Of a stretch of 64,000 nucleotides of DNA, positions 34,960-46,989 are shown one piece after another (positions within the stretch are counted from its first letter, which is position 1; each line of letters begins with the position of its first letter). The notes beneath the pieces are model-generated. The model searched no databases. It was not told the origin of the DNA and worked only from the letters and a program-made list of their open reading frames with translations. Position numbers and translations under genes: made by a program. This DNA comes from Cheilinus undulatus (taxonomy: Eukaryota; Chordata; Actinopteri; Labriformes; Labridae), in contig NC_054879.1 of the NCBI RefSeq assembly GCF_018320785.1, forward strand, positions 41,406,698 to 41,470,697, in the 5' to 3' direction.

Positions 34960-37270
34960 CAAAGAGCTGAGTGTCATCCGTGAAACAATGAAAGTCTGTG
35001 GCATGCCTACTCAGGGTTTGTCCCTGGAGTACATGAGAATTACAGTTGGCCCATGGAGACCCCTGGAGGACTCAACATGAATATATAACCCAAAAGGAGG
35101 AAGATTTTCCAAGCGATGAAGAAAAAGGCCTGTTTGACAGACAGAAAATGATCCTGTGCAGTGCCACATCATTGACACCAATGATATACTTAATATGGCA
35201 GAATGAGACATTGAAGTCCATCAACTCAAAGGCAGCAGATGTCTAGAAGAATCAAATTTATTAAGTACAGAGTTTGCTGCAAGTAGTAGGCCATTGGAAA
35301 CCTTGACCACAGTTACCTCAGTGTTTTTGTGTTCCATTACTTTGAAACAAGGAATAAATAAATAAATACTGTTACCTTTGGATGTTTGTGCTAATCTAAG
35401 TCAGCCAGTGTACTGCCCCTTTATATCAGTGACTTCAGTATTCTGTGGTATTCTTCTGTAAAAATGTGCACATCACAGTTGCTCTTACACTCAACCAAGC
35501 TTTAGGAAATACTGTAAGATAAATAGAAATAGCCTTTTAATAGAATAATAAATATCCACAGGGGAATAAGCAAAAGATTAAAAAAACACAGTTTATCTAA
35601 AAGCCTACCTAGGGACAGGAGATGGAAACTAGCAATAGCTATAATCTCTAGATGTGTAACATCAGTTACTTTTAGCTTGTTTGTAACAGGCTGAAGTTTT
35701 ACTATGTAATTTGCATTGTCCCTATCAAATAAACTTTATTAATAAAAAAAGAAGTAAGGCTTAGTGCTGCGATGCTGCTAGTCAAAGAAATAAAGCAATT
35801 TATTTCAAACGTGTAGCCCTGAAAGATTTGGCAATGTGTATTAAACAAAAGCATTTATTTTTATTGGATATGTCTGTAGGTCAGAGTGTAGGTGTTCCAG
35901 TGACCAGTTTCTCTAGAGTGTCTAGGTAATCATGTGCAATTATGCATGAGTTGTAATGTGCTTAATTGTGGTTTTCATGTTTAGATGGGCACAAACACAC
36001 ATGTTATGTTGTTATATAAACACTTTACAGACATGAGCCAGGCCTGCACTCCCTGGAGCAGTGATTCTCTAAAGTTAAGCCAAGGTAAAACCTGGATTTT
36101 TTATTCAGCCTTTATGGTTTTTGGATTTTTTTTCTTAGTTTTATAGGTCAGAGTGATCTCTTCTCCATGCATCTGGAGAATTGATGACTATAGAATGGAA
36201 AACCAGATTTTGCATTATACCAAAATATATAATATATGAAATACCATTCAGGTATTTCAGTGAGTTACTCACATTTTTATTTCTCAGATGGTTTTCTGTT
36301 TGGCATTATTGTTCTCACAGACGGCAAAATCTGAATCTATACCATCTGTAGTAATGACGTCATGTTGTTAGTCATCTGTTCTCAGAAGTGAGGCACTAAT
36401 TACATGGATTTATACAACAGCTGAAGGATTTGGTGTATTCCTACAAGTGGGACAGGACTAAATTCTCTTAGACTGACTTTATCATTTTTTGCTAAGTTAA
36501 CTAAAAAAACAACATTGCAACATAGTGCTGCTCTACTTTGACATTCATCAAAGTTATTATTGCAGTTAAATGAAAAGAAAGACAAACAGTATTGATAAAT
36601 ACTACCACATCTAGTATGTAAATCTGTCTAATCTATCCATAGGGATGTAAATGCAGTCAGGCAGAGAACATCCCTTGTGTATTTCCCTGGAGAGAATGAT
36701 TTGTGCCCTAAGAGATGCAGCAGTAATAAAATCAGTGTAATCCTGCTGTCCTTATAGCTTCATTATAGAAACAGGATGCAGCATGTGATGAGCCCCCCCA
36801 GCCCCCCCGCTGGCTCCCCTTTCTAGCAGAGGTGGAGGCCTCGGTATTTTTGGTGTTTTGAGGGGAGGAGGCTTCATTCCTGAGCGTTGGATGGTCGCCC
36901 TCTGAACAAAACAGATTCCCTCCCTCTGTTTGATCAGCTGGAACAAATCCCCACCTCTCCGCCCCACCTGGCAATATTGTTTGCTTCTGTTGCCAAACAC
37001 AGGAAAGGCAACGAGATGTAAAATGTCTTAATTCAGGCTTTATTATTTCTCCTTTTGACAGGAGTAGGGAACATCTTCAAGTGCTAAAAAATGGTGTCAC
37101 TGGAGAAGTGGAAAAAAGTATCTTCTTGAGGCCTGCTCCATATATTAAGGAATCCCCAGTACTACCAGTGATACAAGGGCCACTTTTTATTCAAGCACAT
37201 TGAACAGAGGGAGGATTTCCTCCCCAAAACTCATCAGCTTTGACTTTATAAACCTCCTGAGACCTGAACT
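34960..37270. other. Intergenic DNA without recognised features
   Basis: AT-rich sequence. A G/C-rich patch at 36790-36970 gives overlapping open frames on the - strand in two phases, which argues against coding. No transposon end was recognised. Confidence 0.5.
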
Positions 37271-37329
37271 TTAGGTTTGAATTCATTTTTAGTTTCTCCC
37301 ACTTATTCTGGATCAGTAGGGCCTGATAA

Positions 37330-37930
37330 ATTGAAAACATTATCCTGGTCTTTTAACAGGAATTCCCTGGAAATTTTCCATAGTAGAATCTACACAACTT
37401 CCCTAAAATTTCAAATAAATTACCTACATTTTTCTAAAGTATTCCATAAAAAGTTCAGATTTTGGGGGGAAAATTCCCCAAATGTTTCAGTGAGCCTAAA
37501 AGCCTAAAAGCTGTGCAAATTCCTGAAAATTCCCAAAATTTCAAAATAAGTCCCCCCTAAAATTTTTAAGTAAATTCCCAAAAAATGTAGAAATACATCC
37601 TCCAAAATTTCATGAAACATTCAAACGTCCAAATAAATTCTTTAAAATTCCCATGGAAATTCTTGAGCATTTTAGAGAAAACCCCCCACCTCAAAATAAA
37701 AAAAAAATACACATACATTTTCCCAATGTCTATGAAAAGGTCCACAAATTTCCATAGAAATTTTCTCAAATATCTGCAAAATTCCTCATCTTTCCATGAA
37801 AATGGGAGAAGAAAAATTCAAAGCAAATTCCCCCAAAACTTCCAATCAGTTTCTCCAAAATCTAAAAAATTTTTTTCCCTAAATTTCCATTAAAATACTT
37901 CAAAATTTCCAATTTCCCCAAAAATCTTTT
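37330..37930. repeat. AATTCCC/TTCCATG-rich degenerate repeat
   Basis: It is composed of recurring AAATTCCC, AAAATTTC, CCATGGAAATT and CCAAAATTTC words at irregular spacing. A block at about 37535-37800 is also found at 38985-39270, sharing AAATGTA, ATCC and CAAAATTTCATGAAACAT, then CCCATGGAAATTC and AGCATTTTA. It has the look of a decayed AT-rich satellite. Frames in it are not genes. Confidence 0.7.
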
Positions 37931-38889
37931 AAACTCAAAGTTTGATGGACAATCTGGACAAATATCTCAAAAAGTTCTACAAACAGAAATGATGCCCATG
38001 GTGCAGGAGAGCCAAAATGTATGTCCTCTTATGTGCATGCAGGGTCTTAGGACTTTCAGAGTCACATTAAGCGTTATACATACGTTTACAGAATACATGC
38101 ATAGCTTGGTTGATTGACAGGGGGGTGCATTGGAGCTTTTCGCCAGGAAGCCCAAGACCCCGCTCAGCTTCGGCTCCTCTGCCTCTTTTATGAGTGATTG
38201 AAAGTGACAAGGAGAAGGCTTTCCAGTGTGGTGGCCACCACCAGGGTAGGAACATTTCTACTCAGATTAATCCTTTAAGTATTTAGAAAGATGTTGTGTC
38301 CAAAGTAACAACTTAAAGTAGAGAGAGGAAAATGTGCTTCAGTGAAATGCAAAAAAAAAGAGCTAATTGCAGCCTTTTGCCACACAGCTCATAGTTCAGG
38401 GGTCACCAATGGTTTCCAACCAAAGATCCACTTAGATGTTAAGAGAGTAAGCTAGATCCACCCACTTCACTCAGAATTAAACACAACTAATGTTTACTTT
38501 TAAACAGATATCTTTAAATTTGATTGACATTTAAGCTAGTAGATACAGTCTTCAGTCTGTCAAAGTGACACAAGGGGAAGAATTACACATATTCATAGGT
38601 TCACATTTATATCATGATCCAGATTTAATAATTTTAACAATTAATTAATAAAATAAACCTTTTTGAGATAATAAAAGTTACATTTGTTTTAAACAACTTA
38701 TCCTGCCTTGAAATGGGGTTGTGTGGCCACATGAGGATAAGTTTGTGACATGTTTTCTGTTTTCATTTCAGACTGACAGCCCATGGACTCAAGTTTTTAG
38801 CCACGTCTGGTACCAAAAGAGGTTCAAATCTAAATTCTCCCCTTTACTGTCTTTGTCTCCTGCTTCTCTGTGTGGCATTTTAACTCAAA

Positions 38890-39372
38890 GAAATAATGTA
38901 ATATTAGCAGTATCATGTAGAAAGCCAGGGGGAGATCAAGCAATCTTAAAGCATCAGTGTTGCTGCTGCTGAAGTGCCAACATTTCAAAACAAGTCCCCC
39001 CTAACGTTTTATAGTAAATTCCCCAAAAATGTACAGATCCATCCTTCAAAATTTCATGAAACATACAAACATTTAAAAAAAAAAAAGAAAAGTTCCCATG
39101 GAAATTCTTTAGCATTTTAAAGTACCCCCCCACCACCACCTCCAAATTCACTATCAACCCCCCCCCCCCAAAAAAACCAACGCATTTCCCCAATGTCTAT
39201 GTAAAGTTCCAAAATTTCCAAAGAAATTTTCTTAAACATCAGCAAAACTTCCCATATTCCCATGAAAATGGGAAAAGAAAAATTCCAATAAATAATGTAA
39301 CATTAGGATTATCATGAGAGCCAGGGGGAGAACAAGCAATCTTTAAGCATCAGTGTCACTGTTGCTTGACAG
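38890..39372. repeat. Tandem duplication overlapping the AATTCCC repeat
   Basis: The segment AATAATGTAA...ATCATG...AGCCAGGGGGAG...CAAGCAATCTT...AAGCATCAGTGT occurs at 38892-38965 and again at 39291-39365, a spacing of about 400 bp. The sequence between is the second copy of the AATTCCC-rich repeat from 37.5 kb. An unequal exchange or an insertion with a long duplication would give this arrangement. Confidence 0.7.
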
Positions 39373-39499
39373 TGTTTCCACAGAGCTAGCACTTAAAAGT
39401 CAAGTCTTTTCAAGTTGCATTTGAGGGCAGCATGGTGACATCTAGAGATGCTTCCGATTGCCCATGTTTACTAGAGGTATCTCTAGAGATGGGGCCTAT

Positions 39500-39615
39500 A
39501 TGGGCTGATCCACACTTGCAGTTCACATGGGCAATCACAGGTGGGGCCACCATGGAACCCACGGACAAACCCACATGGGACCCATACTGTAGCCCACGTA
39601 TAACCCATGTGGGCC
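39500..39615. repeat. CCCATGTGGGCCC palindromic repeat
   Basis: Short near-palindromic words recur: GTTCACATGGGCAA, CCCACATGGGACCC and CCCATGTGGGCCCAC, with CATGG/CCATG at each centre. This is a small degenerate minisatellite. The 79-aa frame across it is not supported as a gene. Confidence 0.5.
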
Positions 39616-40869
39616 CACTAGGACATGCTGGCTGGGAAGCAGTTAAGGGTCAGGAGAGACTTATATTATAGAGAAGGTTAAGATCGATAGAGAGCACTGT
39701 GGTGCCTTATTCATAGGGAGCTAAGGATAGATTAAAGAAGAAAAATAATGGTAGCCCTCAGTAGTGAGGTTTACAGGATTAACATATTGTATCTGTCTTT
39801 TTAGGACTTTAGTGTTGTCAGGTGATTGGCTCATATCAGGATTTTAAAGTCTGAAAAAATGTGCTCATGGGAACTTTACGGGAAAAGTGCAAACTTCTGA
39901 AACATTTCAAACTAATCTGTGATGTGAACCAACCAACATAAAATAAATAAACAAATTAATTTTGTTGGATACCTGCTTTGCTGGGATGCAAAGAAGGCCA
40001 GAATAACTGTCAGTTTTATCAACCTGCTACAAGCCTTCCCTTTCCCCTTTTTAAAGCAGCCATGTTAATAAAATAGTTAGTTCAGCATAGTTTAGCTGCT
40101 CCTAACCTGAAATCACTGGCTGTAGGACTGTAATAAGTGACGTGTTTGTGTGTGGGCCCAGATATGGTCCAGACTGACTGGATGGGTGGGGGTTGTAGAA
40201 ATGTAAAAGTGGAGCTCAGGCTCTAATGACCTGGTATTCAGAGGAGTTAGAGTGAAGTGGTGACAGGGCAGGAGGAGATGCCGCGTCTGCTGCTCCTGCT
40301 GCTGCTGCAGAGATTAAAATAGAAATAGAATCTCATTTCCATCTTCCATCCCTTCTTAAGGTGAAGACACCCTCAGGGAAGGATATTGTGCAGAAATGTT
40401 AAAAATGTGTCTCAGGTGTCTGTCAGGTGGATTGAATTGACAGCTGCATGAATATATGCCAAGGTTAAGAAATGGATGGAATGATGTAAATATTCTTATG
40501 GCCTGTAGTAGGGTCTGAATAAACATACTCAATATATAACGAAGAATCCACACAGGTTCACTTTTTACTCTTGACTACAGAAACTTTCATTTAAACAAAC
40601 AAAATCCCTCCAGAAGCATTCAAAGGTCGCAAATAAACATCAGCGTTAAGTCAAAGTCTGACATAGAGGAGTAGAACAACATGAAAAGAAGCAAAACTTA
40701 AAATCAAAGTAGAGATTGTGCTGAAGGACCCACATGATGGACACTGTTGCTTATTAAACCATGCATTACTTACTCACTGTAAAGATGGAGAGACAGTTAT
40801 TAGACATTTATGTGCCTTCAGGTAACAAGCTTTTCAGGTTTCTGGTCAGGCACTTAAAAAAATGATTAG

Positions 40870-40970
40870 TTAAAGAAATAAATGAAAATAGATAAATAAA
40901 TAAATAAAAACAATTAATTTTGCTATTAATCAGTGATATGTCCCTGATTGTTTTTAATCAAATAAAATGA

Positions 40971-41012
<42 letters not shown>

Positions 41013-41560
41013 TGAATAAAATAAACAGGGGTAGAAATAGATAAGAATATAAACCAAAAAAAAAAGAACACATAAATAAATGATTTATTGAATGAATTAA
41101 GAAAACTGAGAAACTAAGAAATAAGGAAAGTATGAAAATAAAGTAAATAACAAGATAAATAATTAAATGAATATATCAACACTGCATCAACACTAATTTT
41201 GCTGCTTATCACTGATGTGTCGAGGATTGTTTAGAATGAAATAAAATAAAAAAAATGATTATAATTAAAAAATGAATAAGAATTTTAAAAAAGAAAAATA
41301 AATAAATGACAGATCAAATGAAGTATAAATAAATAAATGCATCATGACAGATTTTTCTGTAATCACTGATGTGTCTCAGCCAGTTTTAGATAGAAATAAA
41401 ATAAAATAATACATAACAAAATTAAATAACGGTTTTAAAATTATATAGAAAATTATATAAATATTATAAGATCACAATAATTGAATATAATTAATTTTAA
41501 TAATACTGATAAATACAAATAAATGAATAATTAGAAAATACCTAAAGGCATACTGTCTCA
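40870..41560. repeat. AAATAA-rich satellite with three spaced core copies
   Basis: It contains (AAATA)n tracts, a pure (AAT)n run at about 40973-41011, and three copies of a TTTTGCT...TAATCA...GATGTGTC...GATTGTTT core at about 40917, 41198 and 41352. The cores sit about 281 and 154 bp apart. Confidence 0.7.
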
Positions 41561-41912
41561 AACTAAGGCCAACTACTTTCTGTTTAAATACAGACCTACT
41601 TTCATTTTTAAAGAAAAAGAGGAACTCCGGGTAGATCAAGGTTTAGAAAATGAACTTAACCGTGGAAAAAAATACTTGCTAAATATATGTGAAAAAAATA
41701 CTTTTAAAGTTTTTTTCCTTGACTTGGCCCTTTAGCAAAAAAAAGGAGGTTGAGCTTACAATACCCACACTGTCCACAGGGGGCGCAAAAATTGATACAA
41801 CTCAAATGTTCCTAACAGGAGCTCTAAAAAAGTTGCTTAGAAAGTGAGAGGAAGGTTGGTAACAGTGCTTTTCTGCATTTCAACAGTTTTTCCTTCAATT
41901 AATTGTTGCTAT

Positions 41913-42963
41913 CAGTGTTAATTTCGTCGACTAAAACTATGACTGAAACTATTAGTTGACAGCCTTTTTTTCCATGACAAAAACTAGACAGAAACTAACA
42001 AAAATAGATCTGTGATGACTGAAACTGACAAAAAATAAGTTTAGTTTTTGTCAAAATGATTAAAACTAGACTAAAATGTAATATCGTTTTCATCGGGCAT
42101 TCAAAATCTGTGATATTTCTCCACTGTGGGTAAATCTGTCAATATGCAATGCAGCTGTATCTCTTCTGCCTCTCAGCTGTAGAAAGCAGGGACCCCAGGT
42201 TTAGCAGAGTGCAGAGAACACACTACCATGATTTGGTACCAGATTTAGGCAAGAAAATAAATTCTTGGACTAAAAGTAAAGACTAAAATGTGAGGACTTT
42301 TTACCTCCGCCAAGGAGGTCATGTGATCGGGTGGGTTTGTTTGGTTGTTAGTCAGTTTGTTCGTTAGCAACATAGCTCAAAAAGTTGTGGACAGATTTTC
42401 ATGAAATTTTCAGGAAATGGCAGAAATGGCATAAGGAAGAACTGATTAGATTTTGGGACTGATCCGGATCACCGTCTGGATCCAGGAATTTTTTTAAGGA
42501 TTCTGTACTATTGGAAGATTGGACTGATGGCGGAGCTCTGCGCTATTACCACTTTACACCAGGAGATGGCAGACATGAGTAACTTCAATCCCGGCAGCAT
42601 TTTGGCTGTGTTTCCATTCAAAGTTTTGGAGTTTATAGAGTTTGAAATACGCACGCCCGGTCGAGGAGACGAGTCAGAGCGTAACAGAGAGAAAGGCAGC
42701 AAACTGTGGCAAGAATACTCACAATGCTGGGACGGATCCAGGAATTTTTTATCGGATTCTTCACTATTAGGAGATCGGGCTAATGGCAGAGGTGCTTTTC
42801 TAGTTATGGACTAAAACTAGAATAAAATGTTTTTGATTGTCATCAACTAAAACTAGACTAAAACTAAAAAATGGTAGAAATGACTAAAATACGACTAAAA
42901 CTAAAATACATTTCATTTAAAGACTAAAACTAAAATTAAAAATAGCTGCCAAAATTAACACTG
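41913..42963 (+). mobile_element. hAT-like CAGTGTTAATTT element, copy 2, with exact 8-bp duplication
   Basis: It starts CAGTGTTAATTTCGTCGAC and ends GCCAAAATTAACACTG. GTTGCTAT flanks it exactly (41905-41912 and 42964-42971). The body matches copy 1 at 22738, including AATAGATCTGTGATGACT and GACTAAAACT words. It is interrupted by a separate element at 42304-42804. No transposase is encoded. Confidence 0.9.
42304..42804. mobile_element. CCTCCGCCAAGGAGG element nested in the hAT-like copy
   Basis: It begins CCTCCGCCAAGGAGGTCATG and ends GTGCTTTTCTAGT, with TA on both sides (42302-42303 and 42805-42806). The uninterrupted site GACTTTTTATGGACTAAAAC is preserved at 23084 in the sister hAT copy. 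Inside, GGATCCAGGAATTTTTT starts at 42478 and again at 42734, followed both times by a GGATTCT...CTATT...GGAGAT-type stretch. The 200-bp segment between the two copies is not part of the usual repeat and carries part of a 95-aa frame (42527-42814) that I cannot identify. Confidence 0.8.
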
Positions 42964-42971
42964 GTTGCTAT

Positions 42972-44080
42972 ATGTTTAAAAACACAAAATGTATGTATGT
43001 ATTAGATGAGCTGTATTCTTGACGTGCTTGCTGTGTTATCTTGTCATGGTTTCCCGTCAGAACAAGTATGTTTCCGTTGTTTTTCATAAATTCAGTCTTT
43101 ATCATGGGAAAACCAACATTTTTTGTCTTAATATAACCGAGGAAGACATCAAGAAAATATTGTAAAAGTGCAAGTCCACATAGAGCTCCTGTATAAATGA
43201 AGCAATGACTTTAGAGAGTTAGAGTCACTCAGATGTGTAGGGGTATGAATGAAAGTGATTATACGCCCTTATTTAAGGATGTAATGATTCTATGTGTATG
43301 AATGTTCCCACACTCCTCATTTCTTGTTCTCTTACATAACTAGATCAGAGCTCAACACCATGGCACTAAATCTTGATTGCTTACATAACTAATCCAAAAC
43401 AGCATTGTCTCCTGCCTGTTTTTCTCTAAAGCTCTCACTCATTTTTCACACTCTCCTTTCTCCTTCTTCTTCGTCTCCTTCTTCTCTGCCTCGGCTCCAA
43501 ATCAGCGCCTCCAGAGGCCCTCTGAGGCTGCCAAGACACCCGGTGTGATTTCTCCATCTTCGGTCCCACATCACCACAAAGCGTAGGAGACTTCTCTCCC
43601 TGCCAGAGAGAAGGTGGGCGGGCTGCAGACATGAAATAGAGACGAGAAAAAAAAGAGGAAATAAAGCCAGTTTTAGCCTCCCAACATGCTACTAGTGTCT
43701 TTCATCTGTGTCCCTGCGTGCAGCTACATACATGGAGGAGTGGGAGATGTGGAGGCCCGTCAACACCCCCAGGCCAGTATCTATCATAAGGCAAAGAACA
43801 TGATGTAAAAAGATGAAAATACTCCCATGATACATGTTATGATTACATAATAGAGATAACAGGGTAGCAATAGATTGACGTGTTCATCCAGGGCCCGAGA
43901 GGTAGATAACAGTGGGAATGGCCCCCTTTAACACCTGGTTCTGGAGCCCCCTTAGTGTTTTAACACCAGAGTAAGACAGTGATATAGACCTCTTAGCATC
44001 ACGGCTAGGCCCTATAAGAAATATGCACAAAGATACAGAAAAAAAGTTTTAAAATGCTGGAAGAATGTAAGCTGCCTGTT
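42972..44080. other. Intergenic DNA without recognised features
   Basis: A CTTCTT/CTCCTT-rich tract near 43450-43490 gives an Arg-rich frame on the - strand that is low-complexity. No exon or transposon end was recognised. Confidence 0.5.
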
Positions 44081-44082
44081 CT

Positions 44083-45110
44083 GTGAAAACTATGGAGTTT
44101 GTTGGAGGAGGGATAATAGTCTGGCACTGTTTTGCAGGGTTTGGACTAAGTCAGTGGTTCTCAACTGGTCTAGCCTCAGGACACTTCAATATCTTTGATG
44201 AGAAATCGCGACCCAAATTTCCCAAAAATTTTAACAATGCACATTTAGTAAATAAAAATGTTTCACTTAAGATCTTGGATGGAACAGAATTTATGAGGGG
44301 AACAAGAGGCAGGGCAAAACTGACATGTTTTACACCCCTCTCTCCCCATGATAAGGTGTAAATTTTAGCTAATTTTCCAGAGATCTTGAGAAATTACTTC
44401 ATTAACATGGAAAATCATCTCTTTTATTGCAAGAAAATGCAATAAAAATAAGTTGAAATATTTGTAAAACATTTAAATTTACCCATTATCACAATAAAAC
44501 AGAATAAAATAAACTGTATGGTTGCATGTTCTTGATAGATTTTTTTCCACCATTTTTTTCCAGACAACCATTCACAACCCACTGGGTCCTGACCCACCAG
44601 CTGAGAGCCCTTATCTCCAGTGAAGACCAATCTTAATGCTTCAGCAGACCAAGACATTTTGGACGATGCTATGCATCCAACTTTGTGCAGTACTTTCAGG
44701 AAGGCCCTTCTTTATTTCAAAATGACTGTTCTTTGTGTCCCAGTGCACAAAGCAAGCACTGTAAAGACACTGATGAGTTCAGTGTGGAAGAACTCGACTG
44801 GCCCACACAGAATCCTGACCTCAACTCCACCGAGAACCTTTGGGATGAACTGGAATGGAGATTGTGAGCCAGGCTTTCTCATCCAACATCAGTGCCTGAC
44901 CTCATGCATGCTCTTAAGAATGAATGGGAACAAATTCCCACAAAAACACTCATAAATCTTGTGGAAAAAATTCCAAGAAGAGTGGAGACTCATACAGCTG
45001 CAAAAGTTGGACAAACTCCATATTAAAGTGCATTTATTTGATTGCATTGTCTTCACATTCCCTGATGGTGTAATGGTTAAGCAGACAGATACTTTTGTCC
45101 ATGTAGTGTA
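44083..45110 (+). mobile_element. Tc1-like transposase relic split by a MITE
   Basis: The first part encodes FVGGGIIVWHCFAGFG at 44098-44145. It resumes at about 44611 with ASADQDILDDAM (44638), and AQNPDL-type and WDELEWRL segments (about 44810-44867) in different frames. The right end GATACTTTTGTCCATGTAGTG at about 45088-45108 is a recognised fish Tc1 terminus (inverse of CACTATATGGACAAAAGTAT). The N-terminal half is missing. Confidence 0.8.
44151..44610. mobile_element. CAGTGGTTCTCAACTGG MITE inserted in the Tc1 relic
   Basis: The left end TCAGTGGTTCTCAACTGGTC and right end GACCCACCAGCTGAGAGCCC are roughly inverse. The insertion point is defined by comparison with the uninterrupted Tc1 relative at 27030-27070. 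The interior shares the GAGAAATC...GACCCAA and AATTACTTCATTA words with the elements at 2802 and 50672. Confidence 0.7.
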
Positions 45111-45114
45111 TGTA

Positions 45115-46425
45115 TCTACGTATTTGAATGTTTGCAAAAGTCACATGACCCTCCCCCTCTGTCAGCTGACTAATACCTGTTTTTTTTAACTCGCATTTTT
45201 ACAAAACAGTTAGACTGTTGCTATCCCGGAAGTCCTGAGCAGAAGAAGAGGGCGGGGATTAAATCTCAGCACAATATCCAAGAACTTCAAGTCCATATCA
45301 GCCTGAGACTACAAGACGCTGTCCAATCCCTCTTCTCAGTGTAAATAAGAGATAGTGTCTGTTTGATTTCAGCGAGGGAATGTTTGGCAGGATCTGACAT
45401 TTATGTGTGCCGTTCCTTATAGACTCAGCATCTCTGCTTTCACACTGACATACAGGAACATACATGGTGTTTCTACTCTCTTTAAAACTCTGACCACGCA
45501 GCGTTGTGCAGAAATGTTTAAAACAAAACATGAAAATGGAGTAGTTGTTCACCACTGGTGTTGCAGTTTGAGTGCAGAATGAGTGAATGTTTCTGTCCTT
45601 AAAGCCATGGAGGAAGTAGAAGGGGAAAACTGCTCTCAGAAAATAACAGTTATAACAACAATTATATCAGAAGCAGGCTGAACAGAGAAGATTCATATAC
45701 ATTTAATAGAAATATAATAAAGTATGACAATTTATAATGTTTGATATATTAATGAGGATGAATTCATAGATTATGATCTATTTTAATCAGGTAAAGGGAG
45801 TGTCTATTCTAAGGTTGATCATTTTAAAAATGTATTATTTTGCCAAAGTTAACCATTAACTGAGGAATGCAGATGTGGTTTTAGTCGTTTTGAGGCCCAA
45901 CACAAAGAGCAATATGAGGCCCTTCTACTTTTAGCTGAATGACTTGGGAAAAAACATATTTTGAAGCATTTATTCTGAATTAACAAAGATGAAAAAGTAT
46001 GTAGACCAAAATGTCAGCTAGCCCTACTTGCTCATGAGTTTGTCTTGTCTTGTCTTTCCTTACCTCTGACACATATGAGCAACTATAAAATAGAGATGTA
46101 ATTTGTCTCAAGGTAAAGTGACTTATAGATATGAATAATATATGAGCACCACCAGTGTAGTGTCAGCTCTTTAAAGGGTAATTCATACTTTTATACTTTA
46201 TTGAACCACACATGCAGGATTTCATACATCTATACAGATCTATCAAGATATGAAAACATTTATCAAACCCTGTTTTATCTGTATTTCGTGCTTTTTGGGC
46301 AAATCCAAAAATTCTAAACACTAATCTTTACCTTGACCTGATGCTAAAGCCAACGCTAATTTTGTGAGTTTTATCAGTGGGGAAGAATTTTCTGTTTGTG
46401 TGATTTGTTTTTAGAAATGCATTAT
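45115..46425. other. Intergenic DNA without recognised features
   Basis: AT-rich upstream sequence of farp1. No exon, RNA gene or transposon end was recognised. Confidence 0.5.
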
Positions 46426-46429
46426 TTCG

Positions 46430-46910
46430 AACTCCCAGGAAAAAAATCAGAAATCTAAGGAAAAATTCTGAGATTAATGTCAGAATTTCAAGATTTAGGT
46501 CACAAACTTGAGGCAAAGTACAGGGATTTTAGTCAGAATTCAGAATTAAAAGTTAGAATTCTTATATTATCATCAGAATTCTGAGATAAAAATCAGAATT
46601 CTGTGATTAAAAACAGATTTCTCATTTAAATCAGAATTCAGAGATTAAATTAAAACACAATTCTGAGATCAAAGTCAGTGATGTGAGATATAAAATTGGA
46701 ATTCTGACAGTAAAGTTACTTTTTTTATATTAACATCACGATTCTGGGAATAAAAGTCAGAATTCTGAAATCAAAGTCAGATTTCCGATATTTAAATCAG
46801 AATTCTGAGATTAAAAGACAGAAAAAATCATGGAAAAATCAAATATACTTTGAATTTATAATTCCGATTTTAATCTACGAATTCCAACATTTTCCTCAGA
46901 ATTGTAAAAA
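46430..46910. repeat. Degenerate ~20-bp minisatellite AGTCAGAATTCTGAGATTAA
   Basis: The word TCAGAATTCTGAGAT and variants recur about every 20 bp (for example 46572, 46595, 46757 and 46797), followed by an A-run at 46907-46922. It ends about 100 bp upstream of the GC-rich farp1 promoter region. The palindromic GAATTC core gives each unit a short inverted repeat. Confidence 0.8.
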
Positions 46911-46989
46911 AAAAAAAAAAAACTCACAAAATTTAACTTCAGACTTTTTTCAGTGGTCCTAAATCTGTCCCAAACGTCTGCAGACAAAC

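Noticed and set aside
34390..35004. Tyr/Thr/Ile/Leu-rich frames on the - strand
   Set aside because: Direct translation of the TATAG microsatellite.
36732..37000. Two overlapping G/P-rich frames on the - strand
   Set aside because: Two phases open at once over a GC-rich patch with no domain indicates absence of stops by composition, not coding.
42527..42814. 95-aa frame as a genuine gene
   Set aside because: It lies across repeat ends inside a nested transposon, so it cannot be an independent gene without other evidence; kept only as a finding about the unknown insert.
43435..43632. Arg-rich 65-aa frame on the - strand
   Set aside because: Produced by a CTTCTT/CTCCTT tract; low complexity.
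45061..45095. tRNA-like GATGGTGTAATGGTTAAGCA
   Set aside because: Only a D-arm-like word; no anticodon arm or B box follows, and it lies inside the Tc1 3' end.
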